Below, piece by piece: positions 22,988 to 31,683 of a DNA stretch of 64,000 nt. Location: NCBI GenBank assembly GCA_964036045.1, contig OZ038381.1, forward strand, positions 496,001-560,000. Direction: 5' to 3'. Numbering within the stretch: the first letter of the stretch is position 1; each line of letters opens with the position of its first letter. The stretch is from Eutreptiella sp. 'Long Island Sound 2002' (taxonomy: Eukaryota; Euglenozoa; Euglenophyceae; Eutreptiales; Eutreptiaceae). The notes under the pieces are model-generated. The model worked only from the letters and a program-made list of their open reading frames with translations. It did not search any database and was not told the origin of the DNA. Made by a program: the position numbers and the translations under genes.

Positions 22988-23427
22988 GGCAGCGGGGGCG
23001 TAGATGGTCTCGAAGTCCTTGATGTGCACTCGTTCAACTCAACGAACTGGTTGTGGTTGTTGAGGAGGGTGCTGCAGCACTGGATTGGAAGTGCGGCTGG
23101 TGCTGGTCAGCCGGTGGTTGTGGAGGTGGTTGACGCGGCCTTGCTGGTCGGCCGATGGGACTCCGGGTCGGCCGATGGGGCTGATGCAGGAGTCCTGGTC
23201 TGTGCACCTCTTTCACGGTCGCTGCGCGGTCAGGGCGATGCGCTGGACGGCGCTGCGGGCTCCGTGACGAACTCGGCGCTGTCGCTGAGTGGCGCTACGA
23301 GCTGCTGCGCTGCGCTGCGAGACGCTGCGCTGCGCTGCGAGCTGCGAGCTGCGCCGCGCTGCTGCGACGCGCTGCTCGGGGTTGGTGGCCCCGAGTGGCA
23401 CGGGAGGGTTGGGTAACCCCGCGGCGG
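22988..23427 (-). other. E1 copy 1 leader with GC-rich short repeats
   Basis: Untranslated leader between the primer site and the gag ATG. Plus-strand 23290-23360 is an irregular array of GCTGCGCTGCGAGA-like units. Repeat number and order differ from copies 2 and 3, as expected of a slippage-prone tract. Confidence 0.7.
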
Positions 23428-23438
23428 TGAAACGCTTT
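23428..23438 (-). other. E1 copy 1 self-priming primer-binding site
   Basis: Minus strand AAAGCGTTTCA directly follows the 5' LTR. Its exact reverse complement lies inside that LTR at 23549-23559. See the copy 2 entry for the argument. Confidence 0.75.
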
Positions 23439-26382
23439 TGACGTGTTCCCGTGGGGGGCCGGCCACGGGACGCTGCGGTGGACACACGCAAGTGAGCAGG
23501 CAGGCAAAGCACTACGCTCACAAGGGCATCAATGCGTTGTCATGTGACAAAGCGTTTCAGAATCCTTGCCACTCTGCAAAGAGGGAACGAAAGTATGTAC
23601 AGCAACACATCAGGATATGTACACATGGGGTTAAGACTGGACTGGGGTAAGGGCATCACAGGACCATAGAAACTCAGTCCCAACTCATATCCCAATCCCA
23701 GGTCCGACCCTCTCAGTGGCTGATGGGGGCGGGGGCTCAAGCACAACCCATGCCCTGCTCAGTCCGGACCCTGAAACCCTGCCAATAGGGGGGGAGTCCC
23801 GCCCAGCCACAGGCGAGTTCCTGGGAACCAAGGCGCTCCAAGGCCAACCGACAGTGGCTCCCTATGCTCCCTTAATGGCAGGTCCCAACTCCACTCTGAG
23901 CCAGAGATATGGCCCCGCCATTATCACCCAGGAGTTGGTAGCTGAAAATGGGCTGTTTCAGCCCAAACTGAAATTAACTCAAAAATCCCCAAAATTGACC
24001 CCTCGTCCGGACCCGCCAGAGGTAGGGACGAGGCAACTGACCCTGTGCCCTTCGAGTACGAACCCCCTGGAGCCCTCACCCAACCTGGTTCCCTCTGAGG
24101 TCCCGGCATCAGGGCAACACGGATGAGTCATGTGGGGTCATGATGCCAAAATCACCAAAATTGGCGTCATTCCCACGCGTGGCTCGCCCGGCCAAGGTAA
24201 GGCCAATGGCTCACAGGGTAGGAGGCAGGACCTAGGACTTATATCTGAGTGTACAACTTGGATTTAGGTCCGGGCTCCCTCTGGGCTTAGAGAAATGGGG
24301 CCGCCAATTGACCACACGGAAGGGGGAAATTGGGGTCCCAAAATTGGGTCATTTTGGCTGCCTGAAATGAGCCAAAATTCGGTGTGCTCCCAATAGTATA
24401 TCTCCACGCCGGCTTGAAGATCGGATCCGCCATTCCATGCGTGATCCATCGGGAGCCCAACGGAGACTCCCATGCCCTTGGCTCTCAAAGATCTCCATGC
24501 CACTCGGCGTGGTGACGATCCCAATTGGGTCCACAAATGCAAAAATGGCAAAATTGCCCATACTCAATTTGGCCTAGCGCCTTAACGAAGGCGGCTCCGC
24601 TTCGCCCACGTAGTGTGTGGACCATGGGGACCATTACCCATAACACCCATGTCATATATGGTCCATTGGTCCATGCGTCCGGCGTGCACGAAGGTTAGAA
24701 CATGGGGCACGGCGGGCAGCAAAAGTGGAAAAATGCTGAAAATGGCCAAAAATGCGCACACTCATGGTTGGGGCAAATGAGGCACATGCCCGACTCGGAC
24801 CGGAGTGTGCCATAGGATTGGTATCAAGTCATATTGGTCCAACATATCTTTTGGGCGTCGCCCAACTCCTCCGATATTGGGAATGGCAGGGTCGCCAAGT
24901 GATCCCATGATTTGGGATAGTCCCAAATCGCCAACATGGCGGCCACGGTATGTCAAGCCTAAGAGGAGTTATTCGCCGGGTCCAAGATATGTTGGGCACC
25001 GAAGTATGTACCCTCATATCATACTTAGGTCATGATGTCAATTGAGCGCAACGTTGAGATACACGGTCGCCACTTGACATCATGACGAGCCAAAAATGGC
25101 AAAATTGGCACAATGACACACGAAAGTGCCTTGAAAGGTCTACAATTATATTATAATATCTCCAGCCTGGATCGTGCAATCACTTAATCCTTCTAAACAC
25201 AATGACTTGACACCAATGACCTTCGATCCCACATATGTGCTCCACTTGGGGCGCCTTGAAAGGTTACGAGCGCTACTTCCCAAGTGGGCACATGAAAATA
25301 TGGAAAATTGTAAAACACACACCTTGCTCCCAACGCATCGCTTCGGGATCACCACACAAGCTTCCCTTCACGAAGGTTAGGCATGCAATTGACCGTAGGG
25401 AGTATGGAGAAGGGGCTTGCACAATATGAGGTCCATTGGCGGGTTCGACTTGGAGCAATGGACCCGCCAAATGGGCACGCAACACAACACATGGCACATA
25501 CCACATATTGCCCAAAAAGGTAGCTCCCACCACGATATGTCATGCCCCTCCAAGGGCATAACTTTGTGTCAATCGCTCATAGGAACTCAAGGAGAGTTCC
25601 TATGCCACACCAACACTTGCGCGCTACACTCGAAGGTTATCTTAACGCACGCAGTATCATGGCCAAAGAGTTTTAACGCAAACTCTACCCAATTGACCAT
25701 GATCCATTACACTAGCGCGCACGTGTGGAAACGCAAGGCATATAATGCTTCCTAAATTACGTCGGGAGTATTGTAAATACATCCCACGTTTCCTTATCGT
25801 AATTCCTCGCAAGCAACACGAGATATGACCTTCACAAGTGGCCTCACGAATCAACTTTGTTTTGCCCATATCTTTAAGACAAATGGAGGGCAGGATAAAA
25901 GGGAAGTTGATTCGTGCATACGGAAGCACGTAGGTCCACTCGAAAGAGGTCAAATCAAGTGCGGGGATGTCGAAGTCGAAAATCCGATTTCGACATCCTG
26001 AAAAATTCGGATTAAGGTTGCGAGTATTAATTATGAAAATTGCGGAAGCGTCCATGCAGTTCCTGGCGACTTTGGAGCCTTCGTGACGGATAGCGTTAAA
26101 ATTTCCATTATAAACAGTTAAACTGGCGGTTACGGTAAAGTCGCGAACCAACCGCCAGCAGTCAAAACAGTGAGTATCGGAACGGAAGCGTAAAAATTGA
26201 CGGAAACAATATGAAAATAAAACCCTGTTGATTCCTGATATTCTGATACACAAATCTCCGCTGGCAGTGCATCGGTTGCCGATGCGGGGCTTCACGGCAC
26301 GGAACACGCCGTGCATGGGGTTAGTGGACCGGAGACCGGTTGTATGCCGTAACCTGGCCATGGGGTTCTGGGTACCGCTTCA
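23439..26382 (-). repeat. E1 copy 1 5' LTR
   Basis: 2944 bp, starting TGAAGCGG at 26382 and ending CACGTCA at 23439 on the minus strand. It abuts the copy 2 LTR remainder through the CTAC target duplication at 26383-26386. Confidence 0.93.
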
Positions 26383-26386
26383 CTAC

Positions 26387-26886
26387 CAACTCCTGGGTGA
26401 TAATGGCGGGGCCATATCTCTGGCTCAGAGAGGAGTTGGGACCTGCCGCTAAGGGAGCATAGGGAGCCACTGTCGGTTGACCTTGGAGCCCCTTGGTTCC
26501 CAGGAACTCGCCTGTGGCTAGGCGGGGTACCTCTCCCATTGGCAGGGTTTCAGGGTCCGGACTGAGCAGGGCATGGGTTGTGTTTGAGCCCCCGCCCCCA
26601 CCAGCCACTGAGAGGGTCGGACCTGGGATTGGGATACAAGTTAGGATAGAGTGTCTATTGTCCTGTGATGCCCTTACCCCAGTCCAGTCTTAACGCCATG
26701 TGTACATATCCTGATGTGTTGCTGTACATACTTTCGTTCCCTCTTTGCAGAGTGGCAAGGATTCTGAAACGCTTTGTCACATGACATGAGCGCACTGATG
26801 CCCCTGTGAGCGTAGTGCTTTGCCTGCCTGCTCACTTGCGCGTGTCCCGCAGCGTCCCGTGGCCGGCCCCCCACAGGAACGGGTCA
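26387..26886 (+). repeat. E1 copy 2 5' LTR, second part (contains predicted R-U5)
   Basis: These 500 bp complete the LTR interrupted at 9204, and 2456 + 500 = 2956 bp equals the 3' LTR. The end GGGTCA precedes the primer site. If the element self-primes, the transcript start is predicted at about 26765, giving an R-U5 of about 122 nt. A weak TATA-like TACATA lies near 26726-26730. Confidence 0.9.
26765..26775 (+). promoter_or_regulatory. Predicted 5' end of E1 transcript and self-primer
   Basis: TGAAACGCTTT inside the LTR is the exact reverse complement of the 11 nt that follow the LTR (26887-26897). In Tf1 and its relatives the first 11 nt of the mRNA pair with the primer-binding site, so this position is the predicted transcription start. 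Conserved at 40927-40937, 58616-58626 and, in reverse, at 23549-23559 and 9315-9325. Confidence 0.65.
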
Positions 26887-26897
26887 AAAGCGTTTCA
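26887..26897 (+). other. E1 copy 2 self-priming primer-binding site
   Basis: AAAGCGTTTCA begins at the first base after the LTR. No TGG-initial sequence complementary to a tRNA 3' end is present here. It is instead perfectly complementary over 11 nt to 26765-26775, the same length as the Tf1 primer pairing. Present in all three copies. Confidence 0.75.
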
Positions 26898-27324
26898 CCG
26901 CCGCGGGGTTACCCAACCCTCGCGTGCCACTCGGGGCCACAAACCCCGAGCAGCGCGGTGCAGCTCGCAGCTCGCAGCGCAGCGCAGCGGCTCGCAGCGC
27001 AGCGCAGCGGCTCGCAGCGCCACTCAGCGACAGCGCCGAGTTCGTCACGGAGCCAGCAGCGCCGTCCAGAGCATCGCCCTGACCGCGCAGCAACCGTGAA
27101 AGAGGTGCACAGACCAGGACTCCTGCATCAGCCCCATCGGCCGACCCGGAGTCCCATCGGCCGACCAGCAAGGCCGCGTCAACCACCTCCACAACCACCG
27201 GCTGACCAGCACCAGCCGCACTTCCAATCCAGTGCTGCAGCACCCTCCTCAACAACCACAACCACTTCGTTGAGTTGAACGAGTGCACATCAAGGACCTC
27301 AAGACCAACTACGCCCCTGCTGCC
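26898..27324 (+). other. E1 copy 2 leader with CAGCTCGCAGCG repeats
   Basis: Leader between primer site and gag ATG. About 26960-27020 is an irregular tandem array of CTCGCAGCGCAGCGCAGCGG-like units. The gag frame is open upstream to a GTG at 27283, but the first in-frame ATG is at 27325. Confidence 0.7.
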
Positions 27325-30300
27325 ATGGTGAATTGGCAGGAAGCGGGCAGGCTGTGGCCGCGGCCCCACCCCCATGCAGCACGCCTGCTGCGTGGCTTGG
27401 TCTGGGACCAGCACTACCGCCACAGCCACCCCCAGTGTGAAGGCGGCATGCCCGGGAGCTTCGAGCTCCGCGAGGACATGGGGGAGGAACGCCTGCGGGC
27501 AGTGGAGGAGTGGCTGCGGGCGGAAGGCTACGAGTGGCGCTTCCGCCGCAAGCGCTGGCGGACCTGGACCCGGCCGGACAGGCCCGGCGAAGGGCTGCGC
27601 CCCGACGGGATTGAGGAGGAAGAGGACCCCAACGCCTACCCGTCGGGCGCCTCGATCAACGTCTCCCTGTGGGACGTGATCGAGAAGAACTTCCCGGAAC
27701 TGGGGAGCGAGCGCAGGCTGCAGGGCAGCAGCAGCGCGTCTCCGGCGACGGAGAAGCGGTCCGCCGGGGACAGGAGGCGGGACCGGAGGTGGCGGGAGTA
27801 CCAGGAGTCCCTGGCCGCCGAAGCCGCCCAAGGCGCCAAGGGCGGAACCCCAGCCCCCAGTCCCCAACGGGCCAATGGTGGTCATCACCCCGGCTCCACC
27901 ACCCTTGGCAACTACATCAAAGTCGCCAGGCAGACCAGGGCCAAGCCCCGTCCGCTGCTCCTGAAGCCCCGGCAGGCCTCAGCAGGCCCCAGCAGCGACG
28001 TGGAGTCGGCCCACCGCGGGAGGATGCCCGCCGACCAGGCCAGCTCCAGCAGGAGCGCCGCTCCCTCCCAAAGGGACGTGGCGCGCGCCTGTGAGCGCGT
28101 CTGCAGGGTGCCCTGCAACCTTCGGGTTGCCCAGCAACGGGCTAAGCAGCAGAACGCTGCCGTGGAGGGCGCCGTCGGCATCGCCCGTGAGGAGGCCACC
28201 GAGTGGGGCAGAGGCATGGGCTACCACGCCTCGAAAGTGGCTGCCATCGCGGCCGGTCTCACGGCTGCGGCCGCCCATGAGGCAGTGGCTGCCCGGATCA
28301 GGGCAACCGACGAGGAAGCCCGCCGGACGCAGGAGGCCATTGCCTGTAAGGAGGCCGAGGTGAAGGCGCTGGAAGAGGCGCTTGCCCAAGAGAGGGCAAA
28401 GAAGGAGGCGGAGGAAAGGGCCCATGCCGAAGCGACGGCTAAGGCCCAGGAAGACGCCGCCAAGAAGGAAGCCATCGAGGCCGCGCGACGGAAGGTCGCT
28501 GAAGAGAAGGCCAAGACGGAGGCGGAGCTGGCAGCGTTGGAGGCGCAGAAGGCGCGGCTGCAGCAGGCCCGGGAAGCCGAGGCGGCTCGTGCTCGGGAAG
28601 AAGCCGAAGTGCGGGCTGCCGCAGCCACCGCCGCCGCAATGGAGGAGGCCGAGGCCAAACTCCACCGCGAGACTCCCCCGGGAGGATCACGAGTGGAGAC
28701 CCTTCGAAAGCTTTTCGAAGGGGACGCCTCCTCCAGGATGAAGCTGGATGAGGCGGACACGGGCAGCAGTGGGAGCAGTGGCACCACCGCCCATCGGCGG
28801 AGGAAGGGCAAGGGGAAGACCCCCGAGAGGCCGCGGAGGCCAGCGGGTGGACACCCCCATGACAGTGACCCCTTCTTCACCGCCAGTGACGGGGATGAAC
28901 GAGGCCGCCGGCATCGCCAAGTGGTAGCTTGGACGGGCGGAGGAGGCGGAGACGTCCCCATGGAAGGTAGGGATGAGGATCCCCCTCCTCCCTACCGGAG
29001 CTCGGAGTCTTCCGAGACCGAGACGCCCAGGTGGGGCAACATGGACGAGGATGACGACATGGACTTCGGCATCACGCGCCCATCCTCGGACCCACCGAGG
29101 CGACCCGGCGGAGACCCACCGGGACCCCCTGGCGGAGGACCATCAGGACCCCCTGGAGGACGCCCACCGAGTGGACCCCCTGGAGGCGGACCACCGGGTG
29201 GGGGAGGACCCCCTGGACCGGGCGGACCCGGCGGAGGCCCTCCTGGAGGACCCCCTGGGGACCCCCACGACCCACCAGGGAACGGCGACCCGGATACCAC
29301 CTGGCGGTGGATTGTCTACCTCCGCAGGAGGGTCTTTTCCCTCGAGTGCGAGGTAGACACGGGCAAGGTCGAGATGGCTCGCATCCCCGGGGTCGCCGCG
29401 CGCGCGCAGAAGGAGCTGGACATCGCCAGGGCCGAGACCAAGTCGCTGACCAACGTCGTCAGCGGCCTGCAGGGGAGGCTGGATGCGCTGGAAGCCCGTG
29501 GAAGCGTCGGCAGCGACCACCCACCCCTGGAGTCTGGCTCGTCGGACGACGGCTGGGGACCCGGACCAGGTCCAGGCAGACCCCACGCCCCCGGCGGAGC
29601 CCCCAGGAGTCGCCCCAGCGCCAGTGCCCCCTCTCTCACCGCCCCCTCTCACCACAGCGCGGGCCGCCGCAACGAGCGCGTGCCGCCCGGCAGTGGCAGT
29701 GAGGAATGGCGCGATGAGTGGCTCAGCGCGGACTACCACAACCGCCGTGCTCCACCGCGGACGCCTGTACGCCCCCGACGCCCAGCACCAGCCCCGGTGC
29801 CAATCCCCAGGGCTGGAGGACGTTATGGTCGACTCAGGGATGAGGTCCCCAGAGGAGACGTGGAGTGGGATGTCGGCGAAGGTGAGGACCTGGACCTGGA
29901 CCTGGAGGAGTTCGACATCAGCCCGCCGCGTGGTGTACGACGGGAGGCCGCTGAACTTAGCCGCCGGCGCCGTGATGAGGATGCGTACATGGATGCAGTA
30001 CGGCGTGAACATTTTGGTTCAGCGTACGTGGAGGAACCACGGCGTAGCCACAGGGATTCCATGGAGGAGATGGACGTGGCGGCCGTGGGAGTCCGTGGGC
30101 GAGGCCGATGGGAACCTCGGTCGACCTCGCGGCCGGCATTCATGGTCTCTAAGGCCGCGGATGCCGCCGTGTGGGAAGACTTGAAGGACATCAAGCCCCC
30201 CATGTACGATGGCAACCCCCTCAACCTCGACCGCTTCTTGGAGAAGCTGGACGATTGGGGGCTGACCGTCACTGAAGACCTGCCTCCTGCTGATGCGGAG

Positions 30301-31632
30301 AAGTATGTCTTCAAACGGTTCAGGTACCGCCTGCCGGAAGTGCTCGGAGAGCTATACTTCTTGGCGACCAAGGAGGGGAAAATCAAGACCCTCAAGGAAG
30401 CCAAGAAGTGGCTCAACGAGCAGGAGCGGGTGGACGCTCCGCAGGTGGCGGCCAAGCGCTGGAAGTCCATCAAGCTTGAGCATGATGGACGGGAGATCCG
30501 CCTACGAGAGTGGCGAGACTTCCGAGGGAAATACACCCTCTTCCGCCGCAACGTGGAGGACTGGAACGAGGGTGACGAGCAGGCTCGCCTGCTCTCCATG
30601 CTGCCGGAAGCATGGATCAAAAGGGTCACCAAGGAGGAATCCAAGCGGGCCAAGTCCAACCACACGGTCAAGATGATGCTCCCCAAAGAGTATCATACGA
30701 ACGTGGTGGCTTGGGCGAAGAAGAACGTGGTCCGGGATGTCAAACGGCACTCCCTGCGGAACGCTCTTCTCATCACCGTCTCGGGCGATCGCGAGAAGAC
30801 CGCGATGTGGCGCCTTGACGATTGTGAGTTGAGCGGCCAGACCATCCGTCTGCAGCCCATCCCGGCGCGGATGAGCTGCGACGAGATCCTGGAGTGGGTT
30901 GGCGAGGAAGTACTCAAGGAGTACCGAAGCCTCCACCACACCCGCGGGTTGAGGCCCGGCGACCGCGACGTCAACTACGTTGGCGAGGGACCTGGCGGGG
31001 AAGATGCCATGGACCCAGCGGGAGCCGGCGGCGATGAGACTCTCGTCGACGATGACGACGACGATGAGCCCGCCGAAGTGGCCGTTTGCGCCTTCGTGGC
31101 CAAGAACCTGAACGCGGGGAGCAAACCGGGAAACTGGAAGCCCCTGCAGCAGGGTTGGAGGAAGCAGGAGAAGAGGGACCCTCGCCGTATTGGCGACCCT
31201 CCGCTGTCCTTTGGGGAGTTCATACGAGCTCACCCTCAGGGCTGTTTCGTGTGTTATGGGAGGAAGCGAGGCTTCAACCATGACCACCGAACATGCCCCA
31301 TCCACAAGGCCGACACGGACGCTTACAAGAAGGCGCACGGGTCGAAGAAGCGTGCGCCCGCGGGTATCCGGGAAGCCAAGATGGAGGTCGACAAGGACGA
31401 GCTGGCCAAGCTGATGTCGTCGGTGGGGACCGAGTTGGCCAAGGAGATCCAGGAGATCAAGCGGAACTGGGTCCCCAGGTCGGACAACAAGAACAAGGAG
31501 AACAACCAGAATGACCAGAACAAGGACAAGGACAAGAAGGGTAAAGGAGGAGGTAAAGGGGGAAGGAAGAAGGGCGTCAACGACGTTGAGGCCGAGGAGA
31601 ACACCCCCTCTTCCACAACCGACGCCCCCTAG
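27325..31632 (+). CDS. gag: E1 Gag, intact (about 1435 aa)
   Basis: Structural protein of the giant chromovirus, much larger than the usual Ty3/gypsy Gag of a few hundred residues. From N to C: a Trp/Arg-rich domain (about 1-130); a basic Ala/Pro-rich linker; a long Ala/Glu/Lys/Arg coiled coil (about 330-450); an acidic linker; a collagen-like Pro/Gly tract (about 590-650); a second short coiled coil; an Arg-rich acidic linker; a capsid-like helical region (about 955-1200, starting IKPPMYDGNPLNLDRFLEKL); an acidic DDDDDD stretch; and a Cys/His motif C-x2-C-x8-H-x4-C at about 1307-1324, longer than the canonical C-x2-C-x4-H-x4-C knuckle. The tail is Lys/Asn-rich. The start is the ATG at 27325; an upstream in-frame GTG at 27283 is less likely in a eukaryote. 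It ends at a TAG in frame with pol. Confidence 0.9.
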   Translation: MVNWQEAGRLWPRPHPHAARLLRGLVWDQHYRHSHPQCEGGMPGSFELREDMGEERLRAVEEWLRAEGYEWRFRRKRWRTWTRPDRPGEGLRPDGIEEEEDPNAYPSGASINVSLWDVIEKNFPELGSERRLQGSSSASPATEKRSAGDRRRDRRWREYQESLAAEAAQGAKGGTPAPSPQRANGGHHPGSTTLGNYIKVARQTRAKPRPLLLKPRQASAGPSSDVESAHRGRMPADQASSSRSAAPSQRDVARACERVCRVPCNLRVAQQRAKQQNAAVEGAVGIAREEATEWGRGMGYHASKVAAIAAGLTAAAAHEAVAARIRATDEEARRTQEAIACKEAEVKALEEALAQERAKKEAEERAHAEATAKAQEDAAKKEAIEAARRKVAEEKAKTEAELAALEAQKARLQQAREAEAARAREEAEVRAAAATAAAMEEAEAKLHRETPPGGSRVETLRKLFEGDASSRMKLDEADTGSSGSSGTTAHRRRKGKGKTPERPRRPAGGHPHDSDPFFTASDGDERGRRHRQVVAWTGGGGGDVPMEGRDEDPPPPYRSSESSETETPRWGNMDEDDDMDFGITRPSSDPPRRPGGDPPGPPGGGPSGPPGGRPPSGPPGGGPPGGGGPPGPGGPGGGPPGGPPGDPHDPPGNGDPDTTWRWIVYLRRRVFSLECEVDTGKVEMARIPGVAARAQKELDIARAETKSLTNVVSGLQGRLDALEARGSVGSDHPPLESGSSDDGWGPGPGPGRPHAPGGAPRSRPSASAPSLTAPSHHSAGRRNERVPPGSGSEEWRDEWLSADYHNRRAPPRTPVRPRRPAPAPVPIPRAGGRYGRLRDEVPRGDVEWDVGEGEDLDLDLEEFDISPPRGVRREAAELSRRRRDEDAYMDAVRREHFGSAYVEEPRRSHRDSMEEMDVAAVGVRGRGRWEPRSTSRPAFMVSKAADAAVWEDLKDIKPPMYDGNPLNLDRFLEKLDDWGLTVTEDLPPADAEKYVFKRFRYRLPEVLGELYFLATKEGKIKTLKEAKKWLNEQERVDAPQVAAKRWKSIKLEHDGREIRLREWRDFRGKYTLFRRNVEDWNEGDEQARLLSMLPEAWIKRVTKEESKRAKSNHTVKMMLPKEYHTNVVAWAKKNVVRDVKRHSLRNALLITVSGDREKTAMWRLDDCELSGQTIRLQPIPARMSCDEILEWVGEEVLKEYRSLHHTRGLRPGDRDVNYVGEGPGGEDAMDPAGAGGDETLVDDDDDDEPAEVAVCAFVAKNLNAGSKPGNWKPLQQGWRKQEKRDPRRIGDPPLSFGEFIRAHPQGCFVCYGRKRGFNHDHRTCPIHKADTDAYKKAHGSKKRAPAGIREAKMEVDKDELAKLMSSVGTELAKEIQEIKRNWVPRSDNKNKENNQNDQNKDKDKKGKGGGKGGRKKGVNDVEAEENTPSSTTDAP

Positions 31633-31683
31633 CGGAGCCCCTGCAGCCAAGGGCCCCAGCTAGGGCGGTCGCAGGATGGTGAC
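31630..31683 (+). promoter_or_regulatory. Gag-pol UAG readthrough site (predicted)
   Basis: The gag stop reads CCC-TAG-CGG-AGC, and no other stop follows in that frame up to the end of pol at 36615. The 3' side is GC-rich with complementary runs (GCCC and GGGC), so a stimulatory stem is possible. Context and frame are identical in copy 1 (around 18659) and copy 3 (around 63497). Readthrough is inferred, not shown. Confidence 0.65.

Larger units (their letters stand above)
9205..26382 (-). mobile_element. E1 copy 1: complete but mutated giant chromovirus nested in the 5' LTR of copy 2
   Basis: Minus-strand element of 17,178 bp with TG...CA ends: TGAAGCGG at 26382 (5' end) and GCGTCA at 9205 (3' end). 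A 4-bp target duplication CTAC flanks it at 9201-9204 and 26383-26386. Both LTRs are 2944 bp and differ at about 15 visible positions (about 0.5%), fewer than the LTR pair of its host copy 2, in agreement with a younger insertion. Gag carries one nonsense codon and pol one frameshift. Confidence 0.93.

Noticed and set aside
28990-29280. Pro/Gly-coding tract as a CRISPR-like or satellite array
   Set aside because: Irregular GGACCCCCTGGAGG units lie in frame within gag, keep the reading frame in all copies, and have no constant spacer pattern.
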